A stretch of 64,000 nt of DNA, from contig NC_092859.1 of NCBI RefSeq assembly GCF_032062135.1, positions 110,415,343 to 110,479,342 of the forward strand, in the 5' to 3' direction. Below are positions 1 to 12,111 of this stretch, piece after piece. Position 1 is the first letter of the stretch; each line of letters starts with the position of its first letter. The stretch is from Pyxicephalus adspersus (Eukaryota > Chordata > Amphibia > Anura > Pyxicephalidae). The notes below the pieces were generated by a model. The model saw only the letters and a list, made by a program, of their open reading frames with translations. It did not search any database and was not told the DNA's origin. A program made the position numbers and the translations under genes.

Positions 1-104
1 TGGGGCCGCTTTAATGTAGCTAGAATAAACATATAAAAAAAATGAACACCTTAAAAAGCAGTTTCCCTGATTGTGGTAGTGGGGATAGAGCCAATAGGTC
101 ATAA

Positions 105-485
105 CCTCATCACACGCACGGTTACAAAACTTCTCTAGAGCTGCTCCAACTCTCTGGAATGGCCTTCCTCGTCCTATTCGGCTTGCTCCTACTTTCTGCT
201 CATTTAAAAGAGCGCTCAAAACCCATTTTTTCAAACTTGCCTACCCGTCTTCTTCTGTCATTTGAAACCACCACTACTTCCCACCACTACATATCTCCCA
301 TCCTATTGTGTGTGAAGTTCCCTCACCTACTAGATTGTAAGCTCTTCGGGGCAGGGTCCTCTCCTCCTGTATCACTGTCTGTATTAGTCTGTCATTTGCA
401 ATCCCTATTTATTGAACAGCGCTGCGTAATATGTTGGCGCTATATAAATCCTGTTTATTAATAATAATAATAATAATAATAATAG
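105..485 (+). mobile_element. L2-type LINE, 5'-truncated 3' end
   Basis: Bases from about 110 translate as the C-terminus of an L2 reverse-transcriptase polyprotein (motif FSRAAPTLWNGLP, then SFKRALKTHFFKLAYP, then a stop). A 3' UTR follows, containing TTGTAAGCTCTTCGGGGCAG and the tail AGCGCTGCGTAATATGTTGG, and the copy ends in a (TAA)n array at 462-484. This is the normal form of a 5'-truncated LINE insertion. It lies in the part of copg2 downstream of exon 7 and is not a host exon. Confidence 0.85.
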
Positions 486-939
486 GTCCCTTTGTGTTTT
501 ACAACTATATATTTAGCTGCATGCCTGGCTGTGCCGCTTTAAAGTTAAGAAACATTTTGCACTTTAAGCAAATTCACAGATGCAGACGTTTTTGAGTAGT
601 AAAATTCTTTCCAACCAACATGTAAGCAACTGCAGTTTCTGTAGCTACCCTTATCAAACTTTGGTTACTCAAAACTAAGATTCAGTAGATCTGGTAACAG
701 GAGAATGCAGGATGACCCTTTCATATTACAGGGTCAGAGTTTACTTGTAGCTTAACCTTGTTTAAAAACATTCAAGATTTGTAAACTAAATAAAGATGGT
801 TAGGCCTAATAACATACAGCAGAAAGAAATAGCCCACACCTGCATGGATTTATTTTTCAGTTTCAGTTTGTTGCAGTACATAGCTACAATAAAAAAGCAA
901 AGCATTGGGATTTATTTATGGGTATTAAAGGATACATAC

Positions 940-3900
940 CAAGGATGATACCAATGCAGAACTGGAGACACTAGGAACTTTATCCACAATGGCTTGCTTC
1001 ATGTACCTCTCAATGGCCTGCAGCATAGTGGCCTGTCACAAAAAGCATTTTAGGACTTATATTGTGGGAAAAGTAAGTTTAAATAAAATGTATGACTTTC
1101 AAGCAACATTTCAATTATTAATCTACCACTATATTTATAATAGGCACAACTTTCAATTCACTGTATGCCCATTATAAATGCCTGTGACAGAAACATTTTT
1201 CGGATCTTTTTTAAAGAAAAAGAAAATAATAATCCCAGGGCACTACCTTTCACCTGGATAGCTACTTACGTCAGTGATCCGGCAAAGGGCACGGATAGCT
1301 GGTCCGCGGTAAACATCTTCTTTCCCAGTCATGTCCTTGGTAAGACTACCAGAATGAAATTATTAAAAAGGTCAATTCAATAACTATCAGTAGACATCTG
1401 TTTAAAAAAACAACATTAGAGCATTTATTTTGCCATGAGACATAAGATACAAACATGAAAGGCTTCTATTTATTAACATGATTGGAAATCCAAATATCAG
1501 ACAGAAGAAGTACTGAAATGTCAAGGACAAAAAATAATTATTTAACTATATTAGGCCAGGAGCTGTGGGAAAAAAAAAAAAGAATAATTTTTTTCTGAGC
1601 GGGTACTAGAAAAGAAAAAATCTAGTATTGTACCTTACAGAACAAGTAAACTAAACATATGTCAGGATCATGGGAACTTAGGTATTTATATATGTGAAAC
1701 AAACATTACAAGCATTAGTTTTTAAATTTCACACAAAAACAAACATAAAAAAAACCTTGTCAGTGCCCAATGTCAGATTCCCTGTTTTATAAATAGAGCT
1801 CCAATCATCCTTACAGCCCTTTATTACCTTCTTGTTGTCACACCAAACAAAACCAAACCAATCCACACCCCAAGTGTGTTGAGGTGCCACTAATAATAAA
1901 TGGCACTGCATGTAATGTGAATTAAAAGCAACCAAGAGGTGTGAATGGGCCCCTACGCATTTGAAGTTACTAATGGATTGGAAGAAAATGGATCCCAGAT
2001 TTCAGCAGGAGAATCTTTTGTAACATACAGTGTATGGTTTTGAGGAGGATTCCTACCTGCTTGTAACAATAATGACATCTTCAGAAATATTGGCCATCTC
2101 CTTGATGGTTAGGTAACACATCCTTCTCAGGGTTTGCTGAAAACACACAAAATGAACCATAAGCTTCTTCTTGCTAAGATCATGATTTTTGCTTCTGAAT
2201 ATTTTATAGGCAGAATATTTTATTTTTACCATTATGTGTATTACTTACAACTCATATGGGATAGAGCATTAACACCTGAAGCAGTGGAAACCAGCAGGAA
2301 AGATTCTCAAGGCTTCCCTTAGCACAAAGTGTCCAGACATCAATACATCATGCACTTCTCCACTAGCTTTAACCCCCCCCTAAAATCTGTCAGAATATTC
2401 CACATTTTCCAAACTGAACTGCAGAAATGACAGTTTAAGCTAGGTCTACACGGACGTATTTAAAAACGCATGTAAACATTCCCACTGCGTTTATATGCAT
2501 TTTCACACAATTTTACTAGTGTTTTAAAGCTTGCACTTAAACTGCTGGAACCTGCGTTAACCCTGCAAGGAGCGTTAATTACACCGCTCAAAAACATGCC
2601 TCAAGGAAATGCTCTGGTCTAGATTAGCCCTTTAGAATGTATGGGAATTTCAAACATGGGCTTTTAATACCCCAGGTTAAACAGTGGGGAAAACATCCGT
2701 GTAGACTAAGCCTAAAGAACACTTCCTTTATAAAGCAGAAGAAAACTAAAATTTTTGCCTTACATAAAAGGGTAGACAAGAATTTTAAATAGGGTAATAA
2801 CTATCTTTTGTTTGGGAGAGGGGAGGAGGTTTAAAACTCTTTCTGGGAGCACAGAGACTCCCGGGATACATACATCACGCATCTCAGGAGATATCTGGCT
2901 GCAATCTTGGGCATGCGCAGAAGTATTTTCTTCAATGGGGTGAAAAAATACTGATCCTGATCTTGGGCCTGCACAGAGCAAGATGGGGTGACATGAAGAG
3001 TGAGTGACTTATTTCGTCTAACAGGCAAATGCAAATTTAGTAAGTTGTGGTTTTCAAAAGGGCAGAAAATAACTTTGAATGAAAAATCTTGGCCGATATG
3101 TGGCCCCCAAATACTAGAGTTGAACAGCCCCAAACTAGACATTGCCCAAGTATCACACCAGGCTTACAAATATTCTTTATTAGAGTTGAAAATCACTTAC
3201 ATCATTTGATTGGAATAATCTGGTCATAGCAAAAAATGCTTCTGTGGCTTCCATCGTTCCAAAATGTTCACCCTGTAAACAGAACAGTGGAATAATTTGA
3301 AATAGTTTGCTATTCTATTAACCTCCTGGGCAGTTCATTTCTGTCTGGATTTATATGTCTAAAAGCGGTAACATTGTTTTTCATGAAAATTTATTTTTCA
3401 GTATAACATAATAGTATAATAAAGTTTGAAACACAAAATCATGTAAAAATAATAAATTAAATAAACTAAAAAAATAAAAATAAAATAAAAATAATATTTG
3501 TTTTATTTTTAAAAACAAAACAAATAATATACTCATACTATAATATTATACTGTAAAAAAAAAAAAAAGTTCATGAAAGACAATGCACTGCTTTTACACA
3601 TGTAAATCCAATGTATTGTCTTTAATACAGTTATTTTGTATTGAATGCAAAGCAAATGTATTTTGAATTTCCCGCCCCGCCGGCATCGTACACACGCACC
3701 GATGTCACCGGGAACTCCCGGTGACTCATCGTGTCCAGAAGACGTCGGAGGAAGAAGAAAGAAGACACGAATCAGGTAAGTCTGTATTTGCTAACCTTCC
3801 CATAGGTTTACCTACCTTGAGTGTGAGGCGGGGTTACCTCTTTCAGGAGCTTGGGGTTACTGCTGGGAAGGTTAATACTGAAAATTTGTTTGGTTTGTTT

Positions 3901-6900
3901 TAAAGAAAAAGAAAAAAAAAGCATATACGCAGATGCAATTCTAACGCTCAACTAGACATTCATTTTAAAGATGCTAAAAATATTATAGGAAAGCTCTCCA
4001 ATTAGCAGAAAGCACAATATTTTCTGTTTGAAAAGCTGTCTGCTTGATGATTTTTAACATGAATTTTAATATATAAAATAGAATGCTTGTGAACCAAAAA
4101 TCAGGAGAATGTTTTTTTTTTGGCATTTATTGAAAGAAGCGTACCTAAACTATGTTTACATAAAAGAGTAGACAACCCTTTTATGTAAGATAAAAGTTAT
4201 GTTTTTTTTTTTTTAGCCTAGGCAATCGAGAATGAATGGGAGCGCAAAGCCTCCTGGGATACCTACGTCAGACATCCCAGGAATCTCTTGGGTGTTCCTT
4301 TTCACGTGGAAAAAAAAAATATGCCAAATTTTTTTTTCATCTTACGTCACCTAATCTCACGCCTGGGTCGGGTGACGTAGGATGAATAGATGAAGATGGT
4401 GGCGCCCAGGGGGCACCAGCTTCAGGACGACGCAAGACCTGATGCAGGACACCCCCGGATGGATCAGACTGCCCTAGGGGATTGAAGGCAAGTGTATTTT
4501 TTTTTTGGCAGTTTTTAGTTTAGTTTCTCTTTAAAGAACTTATAGGAACTGGAAAAAAAAACACTACTGTGAGTCCGAGGGGAAAAAAAACACTGATTTG
4601 AAACTACTAAGTAATATTGTAGATATGCAAAAATATCTTCCCAGTTACGTCTCCTGTTTTTTATAGGATACAGAAAACAAAGACATATAATGGTGAAGAA
4701 ATTGTGAATCCACACATACAGCTGTTCTGCACCTGCTGGCTTTTTACTGTCTCTAACTGAATTTTAATGTGGAAGACAAATTCAGGTTTTAATGATTGTA
4801 ACAAGATTTTTTTTTTCTCCTTACCTGGTTCAAAAGATACAAAATCTTGGTTAAAATATGAATACATCTTCTTGGATTTATTGGAGTTTCATTGAATAAT
4901 CGAGCCTGAAAAAGAAAATATTTTCATGCAGGTATTAGCTGAGCTACTCACTGTTTCAGTATAATCACGTTGTCTAACAATTCACTAAACTGGGTTTCCT
5001 TTATGGCTGTATGATAGTTTTAAAAACACGCACACCCATTACATTGCCCTGCAATGCTTTAGAACAATCCATTAATTTCATGGGCTGCCCAATGAACCAC
5101 AGCATATAAAAAAATGTATGCTGAACTTTTGAAAGTACGCCAATGATCCGCAGTGCACTGGTAAGGTCTGATGGTGGTTTATTATTAAATGGCAACTAAG
5201 TCCATTAATACTATTTTTTTTAATCATTTGGTTTGTTACTTTATGCAGCATTCAAAAAAAATCCCAACATTATTTAAAATAACATCCTTTGTGTTATTTT
5301 AGTGGGATAGATGATAGTATAAGATTTTTATTTATAATTATTATTAATAATATTAAACAGGATTTATATAGCACCAACATATTACGCAGTGCTGTACATT
5401 AAATAGGGGTTGCAAATGACAGACAGTGACACAGAAGGAGGGGAGGACCCTGCCCCAAAGAGCTTACAATCTAGGTGGGGGAAGCAGCAGACAATAGGAG
5501 GGGTGTGTCTTTTAGTTTACAGTGGAGCTACTACAAAAATGCCACTTTTTCAAAACTTTTTGCCAAAAGAAAGCATTCCTCTTTACGGAGGTGCCACTGA
5601 CCTGAAGGAGGAAGCTACTTTCAGATCTACAAATTCATTTTTATATTGTCTTACCTCTTGAAGCACCGCACTCTTTTCTAAATGCTGAAATGGATTGGAT
5701 CCACTTCCTAAAAACAAACAGGTTTTATTTACTTAGACGTGTGTGTATATAGTTAGACAAAAAGGAGATCTTTTTTAATTTACAGCATCATAAAATTATT
5801 ACACAAGCCATTTTATAATTGAAAAGACAACACTAATACCGTGTTTCCCCGAAAATAAGACCTAGCACTTTTCCCCCCAACCTGCCCCAATATAAGACCT
5901 ACCCAGAAAATAAGACCTAGTAGAAAAAGAAAAAAAAAAAAAAATACTCACCGAGCGGGAGACAGCGGGCGTACACACTCCGGAGCCGCACAAGCCGATG
6001 CTTGCCTTGTAGTTCCGGCTCCTGTCACAGGCGGAGTGATATTACATGCACTTCGCCTGTCAGAAGCCAGGAACTCGGCTCGCGTCTTCTGATAAGGTAA
6101 GTTTTTTTTTTTTATTTTAACCAGCACAATTACGGTATAAAAATAAAAAATAAAAATGTGAGCAATCATTGCCCCAGCCACATTTTGTGCTGATTTTAGG
6201 TTTGTAAGGACAAGCTGGCTGATTTAATACAGTAACAGTGCAAGAAGAGAAATGCTGAATTCAGTAACCAATACCGGTAGCAATGAATCAATGAAGAGTT
6301 TAATTTACAATTGGGTCACCATATAAAACTCTCAAATGTACATTGTTCTACATGTATATGGTGTTTTTTTTCATTAAAAAAAGTATATAAGACCTACCCT
6401 GAAAATAAGACCTAGTGTGTTTTTGGAAGCCCAAAAAAATATAAGACAGTGTCTTATTTTCGGGGAAACACGGTAGTACAGAAAAGAAAACCTACAGAAG
6501 ATAAACAATGCTGCCAGGGCGGGTAATGAGGGGGCATATGTTACAAAACGCTACATATTTTTTTTTCTTTATTGGGTTTACAGACACTAAAAAAATAAAA
6601 ATATAATACACATGTGAAAGTCCTATCAGTGCTTACATTCTGGTGTGAGGAATATTGCTAAAAAAACCTCTAAAATATTATATATATCATTTAATCATAA
6701 AAGGGATATTATCTGGTACAAAAAAAGTCAGAAAACCCTTCAGGGGTGTAAAGCTATTTTTTAGAGGCACAGCTATATACACAGAGGAGATACATAGAGG
6801 GTGAATATCTGACAAAGATTTGTCTTTCTGTTCACCCAGTTCTAAGGTGTCCACAGCTCTGCCAGACCAAACAACTGGCAGAACAGAGGACCTAATTTTC

Positions 6901-7908
6901 CCTGGCTGCAGCAAATTTGGAGACACACCAGCAGTTTACCATTTCCTCACGCCAGGAACCGCTGCCTCTCAGGGAGATGCCCCATATGGAATGAACAGGG
7001 GCGGCAGTGCCCCATAGTAACACTCACTGCCACCAACTTGTCATATATGCAGGTGCTGGTCCTTTTTGAAAAAGTGCTGCCATGCCTGTGCGACAGGTGT
7101 GAACCTTTCTTTATGACAGTGCTTTTGGTTTAATATGGTCAGCCATTTGATCAAATGGGTCCGCACATCACTCCTTATTTGACAGCTGTTATCATTGGCT
7201 CCTGTGTTTTTGGTCACTACATGTAGTGTTTAGGGGCAGTTTGCCACCCCCCTGCCAGCAGGGTGCCGCTTTATCGTTCTCTAGAGCAGAATGGGGCTGT
7301 ATGTACAGCGCTCATTCATGCATCGTGCAGTTGTTAGTCCTTCCTCTACCTTATATATTGAGCCGGGGTCCTCCATACCTACAGGCTGTGAACACTTCCT
7401 ACATGCTGGGAATCACATCCAGAGAGGTGTGATGTCATCGCTGTGTGATGTCATAGCGGGACGCATATCAGGGTCCGGCCAATGGGCACAGCTCCAGATC
7501 AGAGGGGCAGACAAGGGGCCTGGACAGGGAATTTATCTTCCTGCAGACCTCTATAGAGAGACACACTGAATATAATAATAATCATCACACAGCTATATTC
7601 ATCAACATGAAACCAGCTGACACTCAATGTGTTACAGGTATGGGGGCAGAAGAGCTAAAACAGCAGAAAACTATGAATATATTCCTGTCAGGACATACAC
7701 GTCACCCCCTGCTATCTGAACAGTGAAAACTCCCCGGTATACAATGTGAGCGCTACGTGTCTATCACATGTACAGCCACGGCTTCCGGCTTTAGGAAAGA
7801 CCGAGGCTCCGGGCCTACACAGCCTAGCTCCATTCCTCCTCTGCATTGATAACACCGGGAACGTTTCCTACCGGCCTCCTCGTCCTTCTTATCGAATTTC
7901 TTTATCAT
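940..7908 (-). CDS. copg2: Coatomer subunit gamma-2 (COPI gamma2-COP), 5' seven coding exons, partial
   Basis: Gamma-COP is the large adaptor subunit of the COPI coat, which carries cargo from Golgi to ER and within the Golgi. Coding exons on the minus strand: 7872-7908 (start codon 7906-7908), 5655-5707, 4825-4905, 3201-3272, 2057-2136, 1270-1345 and 940-1032. All have AG acceptors and GT donors, and the phases join without a break into 164 residues (492 nt). They give [19 protein letters not shown], then [61 protein letters not shown] and [17 protein letters not shown]. These belong to the N-terminal alpha-solenoid (adaptin-like) trunk; the full protein is about 870 residues, so the rest lies left of position 1. 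MIKK, GEHFG, ISEDV and RALCRITD favour the gamma-2 over the gamma-1 paralogue; VPSVSSS is the gamma-1-like form. I see no disruption. Confidence 0.95.
2436..2715. mobile_element. MITE-like element with terminal inverted repeats
   Basis: The ends read TAGGTCTACACGGACGT and, on the other strand, TTAGTCTACACGGATGT. The 280-bp interior has no reading frame. It sits in the copg2 intron between exons 5 and 4. The superfamily is not assignable from what I can see. Confidence 0.65.
2755..2999. repeat. Interspersed repeat, ACATAAAAGGGTAGACAA family
   Basis: It starts with CTTACATAAAAGGGTAGACA and carries a GC-richer core (CTCCCGGGATACATAC, GCATGCGCAGAAG). The same start and core type recur at about 4150-4535, 16528-17000 and 58990-59265, so this is a dispersed family and not gene sequence. 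Copies differ much in the interior. Confidence 0.6.
3318..3875. mobile_element. MITE-like repeat, 'AACCTCC(C/T)GG' family, copy 1
   Basis: It begins TTAACCTCCTGGGCAGTTC and ends GCTGGGAAGGTTAA, an inverted end. The first half is very AT-rich with (A)n and AATAA runs; the second half is GC-rich (CCCGCCCCGCCGGCATCG). The same layout recurs at 12406-12933, 18299-18915 and 30272-30615. It lies in the copg2 intron just beyond exon 4. Confidence 0.7.
4150..4535. repeat. Interspersed repeat, ACATAAAAGGGTAGACAA family, second copy
   Basis: The left end ACATAAAAGAGTAGACAACC is followed at once by its near-inverse TTTTATGTAAGATAAAAG. The core holds CTCCTGGGATACCTACGTC and GTGACGTAGGATGAA, and the element ends in a T-rich stretch near TTTAGTTTCTCTTTAAAG. 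It lies in the copg2 intron between exons 4 and 3. Confidence 0.6.
5329..5510 (-). mobile_element. L2-type LINE 3' tail fragment
   Basis: Read on the minus strand it carries the same tail as the element at 105-485: an AAGCTCTTTGGGGCAGGGTC-type segment, the AGCACTGCGTAATATGTTGG segment, then CCTGTTTAATA and (TAA)n. It is a severely 5'-truncated insertion in the copg2 intron between exons 3 and 2. Confidence 0.8.
5708..7871 (-). other. copg2: copg2 intron 1
   Basis: This stretch lies between coding exon 1 (donor GTAGGA at 7866-7871) and exon 2 (acceptor TTTTTAG ending at 5708). It contains the 639-bp terminal-repeat element at 5837-6475. The 6.5-7.8 kb part is moderately GC-rich with no gene or clear repeat that I recognise. 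Confidence 0.85.
5837..6475. mobile_element. Non-autonomous DNA transposon, 'ACCGTGTTTCCCCG' terminal repeats
   Basis: The left end is TACCGTGTTTCCCCGAAAAT and the right end is its inverse, finishing ATTTTCGGGGAAACACGGTA. Inner repeats of AAAATAAGACCTAG follow both ends. A TA dinucleotide at each side fits a TA target duplication. The 639-bp interior has a GC-rich segment (5940-6090) but no transposase frame. A related left end occurs at 8815. Confidence 0.85.
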
Positions 7909-8165
7909 TTCCACGTGTAGTGGCTCTGCTGTCGGTACCGGAGGAGATTCTCAGCGTAAGATACACCTCACACTGCGCCTGCGTACAGATCTCTGTAAAG
8001 CCACACCCACATCTCACTGGAGAGCCACGCCCACCCGTGCTCTGCTGATGTTATTGAAGCGGCGCGTGCCTGTGGTCAGTGAGGGGATTTGTGTGCTGGG
8101 TCAGAGCGGGAAGGCGCCGTGCGGAGGGAGGGCGGCTCAGAGATAACAAAGTGCGGAGGGCTGAC
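7909..8165 (-). promoter_or_regulatory. copg2: copg2 promoter and 5' UTR region, CpG-rich
   Basis: This is GC- and CpG-rich sequence immediately upstream of the copg2 start codon (AGGCGCCGTGCGGAGGG, GAAGCGGCGCGTGCC), in contrast to its AT-rich surroundings. The start codon context on the minus strand is CACGTGGAAATGATA. No TATA box is evident, as expected for a housekeeping gene. The transcription start cannot be fixed from sequence. A divergent transcript is possible but I see no plus-strand coding exon. Confidence 0.6.
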
Positions 8166-8666
8166 TCCGGTTTGAAAGATTTAAACAAATGTTTTATCTC
8201 TTGTTTTAAAGTGGAGTAAGGATTTTGCCATAAAGTTCACATACACATAGCAGACATACCTGCCAAACTTCCCTACTTCATTTAGCGCTGTCACAGCCAC
8301 AATGTTCCTTGCCTACCTGGCCCGCTTTCCACACCTTCCTGAGTTTGTCATCTTCAGCCGTTTTCATTGGTTGGGTAGGAATGTCGCCAGCTTGCGTGCA
8401 CGTTTCACGTTCCGCCACAGAATCACGCTGACGCTGTACACTGAGCTGCTCCGAGACCATTATTGTACCGCCTGCTACAAACTAATGGGATTATCCCATT
8501 CATGTAACATTATAATATAAATATGGAATAAGCTGTAAAATAAAATATTACTTAGGGCTCCGCAGTGACTCAAAGCTTGGCTCGCCATATTTGAAAACAT
8601 CAAGAAATCATATTCTTGTCCGATACCAGCCCTGAAGTGATAACACTGGCCTGGACTTGCCAAACA
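8166..8666. other. Upstream flank of copg2, no gene recognised
   Basis: A GC-richer patch at 8290-8470 can be read as a 60-residue open frame on the minus strand, but it matches nothing I know and has no gene context. I make no call. Confidence 0.4.
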
Positions 8667-9230
8667 ATAAAGTCATTTTAGGGTATGTTTGATGCACAGA
8701 TTCCAACTATGATATTGGTTTTGCTAGATTGGCTCTAGTTGATAAAATAATTACCTCAATAATAACCTCATAGAAAACGAATAAAACATGAAAATTAAGC
8801 AAAATTAAACTAGATACCGTGTTTCCCCGATTTTAGGACATCCCCATTAAGTAAGCCACCCCCGATTTTTAAAAAAATAATTAAAATAAGACACTCACCC
8901 GTTTATAAGACAGCTCCAGATATCTGATCCTGCGTGTGTGTCCTTTATGCTGGCAGCCTGGATGCTAAAAGTTCAGATGCTTGTTTTGACAGACTTAGGT
9001 CACGTAATAAATCATTGAGCTCTTCTTAGGGAGAACTGCTGGTTTGATGAACCCCTTATTCATATTCACTTTCACTGCTAACTCCTGGATTACACTCCGA
9101 ACCCTGTATATCCTCCATGTCAGATACAGGAATATCAGGGAGTGTACTGAACACTGCTATGGGAACATCAGCACCATGCGGCACAGGATGTTATGCTGAT
9201 TCCAAATCAGAGTACTCCCACTTTTTCATT
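8667..9230 (-). mobile_element. Deletion derivative of the zinc-finger transposon, with a foreign insert
   Basis: Bases 8667-8814 match 41702-41856 (the 3' terminal repeat region of the element at 41.7-43.85 kb), and 8954-9225 match 43011-43281 (its 5' coding part), in the same order and orientation. The roughly 1150 bp between them in the long copy is replaced here by 8815-8953. That segment starts TACCGTGTTTCCCCG, the terminus of the element at 5837-6475. It is non-coding as it stands. Confidence 0.8.
8815..8953. mobile_element. Fragment of an 'ACCGTGTTTCCCCG' element inside a transposon derivative
   Basis: It has the left terminus TACCGTGTTTCCCCGATTTT and an AAATAAGACACTCACC inner repeat, but no matching right terminus before the host element resumes at 8954. 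It is either a truncated insertion or filler DNA at the deletion breakpoint. Confidence 0.6.
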
Positions 9231-9829
9231 CTACTGGAGACCTTTGTAATTACATGGATACAAAATGCTTACTGTTATGGTTGTTGTCTGCATTGCTGCC
9301 ACGGTCAACACCTTTCACTGCTATTTTTGTGCAATGCTTGATAAAATAAACTTGTTTGGACTTTTAGGATCATGCAAAAAGTATAACAAGTAAACTTCAT
9401 TATATGTTCTTTTTTTAGCTCCTATATCAAACAGAAATGCAAATTGCTCTTTATTATTTGTATTGCTTTTTTTATTTAGGATTTGTCACCACTGCAGTCC
9501 TTTTTCAAGGAAAAGTCCCTTTTGCGAAATTAAATTTGAGTGGGCGTGCAGACAAATGTCTGACTCCTCAGCTCTAAAACAAAGCCACTGCATGATCCTG
9601 ATGCTGTGTCTGCCCATACATAGTGTGACTGCCTGTTATTTCAGTTACAAAATTTGAAGATTGACAAATCAGAGATATCTGCCACCAGACCTCAGGAAAA
9701 ATTGCCGTTTGATCTGCAGAGTCTTCTACCTTTTTTGTATCTTCTTTTGGCAGCGAGTAGTCCTTAGTGATGCAGTGGGCAGAGCTGACATAATGATGTC
9801 CTGTCAGTGCACATACATACTGATTTATT
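9231..9829. other. Intergenic, nothing recognised
   Basis: This is AT-rich sequence with short chance open frames only. It may include more of the decayed transposon end, but I cannot align it by eye. Confidence 0.4.
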
Positions 9830-10040
9830 AAAGCTCTCCAGGGCTAGGGAAGATATTCTATGGTGGGTGAACCTGGGTGATTCAGCAAACCTATAATGGC
9901 TTTCCTAAAATCATTTGCTCTTAGATGGCAAATGTTTTTAACCCTGGACCAAATCCATTCCAAGTTTGCTGAATCAACCAGGTTCACCCATGATAGTCTA
10001 TCTTCTCTAGCCTTGGAGAGCTTTAATAAATCTGGCCCAT
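9830..10040. mobile_element. Foldback MITE, 'TTTATTAAAGCTCTCC' family, copy 1
   Basis: The left end CTGATTTATTAAAGCTCTCC and right end GGAGAGCTTTAATAAATCTG are inverted copies. The interior is also largely self-complementary (GGTGAACCTGGGTGATTCAG against CTGAATCAACCAGGTTCACC). Three more copies lie at 29694, 32439 and 33058. Confidence 0.85.
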
Positions 10041-11150
10041 AATGTCCTCAGTCTTCCTGGGCATCATTCAACCCAGTAGATTGAGCATACCTTGTGGTTA
10101 AGCAATGCCAATGAGGAGGTAAGTATGGCAGCTAGAGTTTTCAATGGTACATAAATGTTAGATGGAATTAGACTATTTTGCTATACAGACAACACATCAG
10201 ATACCAATCATGATAAACAGGTAAAAGGTTTGATGCAGGTACAATAAATATAATGTTTGATGGCGAAAATACAGGCCATAGGATAAGTAAATGGAGTCAT
10301 TATCTAAGGGGGTGTAGATTTTATGGTGGTAGCAACCTTAGGTTGGGGGGTGTTTGGAAGCCGTGGATGTTTCTGCAAATATGAATTTAGATGCGTCCTA
10401 ATTTGTATTGGCAATTGCCCATAATGAATTCTAAAGTTTTAATCTCTGTGTGTTCCAAACCCTTTGCTTTACCTGACCTCAACTTCTGATATCTACCACT
10501 AGTGACTCTGCATTTTGGCCTGCTACACCCGCTCCTGATTTCTGTTCTATTTTACAAACACAAAAGCACCAAATAATCCTTGTGATAAATAATTCTGTCA
10601 GTGTTACTTTCAAGGACAACAGAGAAACAGGCCAGCTTGTCAATATTTACAGTCAGTAATAAAGACAAAAAGGTTGTGTTTAATAAAAGATGTAAATATG
10701 ACAATATATGTTTTGTAATATGTATGTTTTGTTTTTGTTTTTTTAGTGTACATCATCAATGGTTACTCAAGATGACTGGGAATATCATTTGCAGGGTGAC
10801 ATTTCTATTTAATGCCACCAGGAGGGGCTATAGTTCCTCTCATTCTTCTATATCATCGTAACCTATTTTGTGAGAAGAAAAGTGAGGTAACTATTTTCCC
10901 ATTGTGTCTCAAGTCATTTTACTAAGTTTTACATAGTAAAAATGAAAATGTATAGGTTGTTTATGCTGTAAAGGTTATAAAGGGTTAATAGGTTACAGAG
11001 CATTGTGCTCGAATGGAATTATCTGTATTATTTTTTCATATAAAGTATTAATCATACATCCCAGATATTAATAGAAGGACTAAACTTCCTTTCTGTAAAT
11101 CATGTAATTATAATATTTTTTGTTTTTATTAATTTGACGTAGGTTAACCT
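10041..11150. other. Intergenic, no gene recognised
   Basis: AT-rich sequence. The open frame at 10601-10861 has no known similarity that I can see and no supporting splice context. Confidence 0.4.
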
Positions 11151-11230
11151 TTATTATTATTATTATTATTATTATTAAACAGGATTTATATAGCGCCAAC
11201 ATATTACGCAGCGCTGTACATTATCTATTC
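11151..11230 (-). mobile_element. L2/SINE 3' tail fragment with (TTA)n
   Basis: A (TTA)n run is followed by AACAGGATTTATATAGCGCC and ACATATTACGCAGCGCTGTA, the reverse complement of the L2 tail. It is too short to tell an L2 copy from a SINE that borrowed this tail. Confidence 0.75.
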
Positions 11231-11532
11231 ATTCAATGCTTTTTTATATCTGATTTCATGTCATGTCTTCATGGCTTTTATTACAAATGATTGTTGTGCC
11301 ATATTCCATAGGATTCTTTTTTTTAGTGTATCCATAGATTGTTTTCCCCAATATGAACAAATAGTAACGGTCACAGTTCCATATTGTGCATTAAAAAATT
11401 GAGCAGCTAAATTGGATATTTGCCTTAATAATTGATCATTTTGTGGGTGTATATGTAAATGAACATATGATATATTATTACCTAAACTGTACTGACCAAA
11501 TATACATATTGGTAAACAATCAACCCTTTATT

Positions 11533-11638
11533 AAGAATTCCTTTGAGGGACAGTTAGTGACATGACTATGGACTTTGTACAGTGCTACGTAATATATTGG
11601 CGCTATATAAATACTTTGTAATAATAATAATAATAATA
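11533..11638 (+). mobile_element. SINE 3' half
   Basis: CCTTTGAGGGACAGTTAGTG, ACATGACTATGGACTTTGTA and a TTGGCGCTATATAAATAC tail before (TAA)n match the 3' half of the full copy at 48792-49123. Confidence 0.8.
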
Positions 11639-12111
11639 GCTAAAAGGAAGTAATGGGGAAGTTGTTCTATTTAGAATTTTAAAACAGATTGTAGGTGCAT
11701 TAATATAATGCCTGTACCTAACTATAAACAGAATATACATTGTTTTATTGTAGGCCTGACCTGTAACTATTTTAGCAAATAGATAGCACTTTATTTAATA
11801 ATTGCAGATAAAAGTGGAAAATTCAAACTTCAATTTACTCAAATTTGACTGACCAAAAATGTTTTTTTTTACTTTCCTTTAAAGATTTAAAGACTGTGCT
11901 TTTTGAGGATATGTTTTTGTAGTTAAGTTTCTTTGGTTTACTTTTCTTTGTATTTGTGTTTTTTTATATATATAGATTTTGTATATTTTTGTGTATTTGA
12001 AATGTTTGTGTTGTAGCTTTTCAATTATTTATGTAAAATAAAGGCAGGCCAATATTACAGAAAGAAACAAACTATGTCCCTTCTGCATTATTCTGTTTTA
12101 CCTGCCTGAAT

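Noticed and set aside
7226..8048. Plus-strand frames upstream of and across copg2 exon 1
   Set aside because: The frame at 7746-8048 is the complement of copg2 exon 1 and its promoter; those at 7226-7569 lie in intron 1 and show no known similarity.
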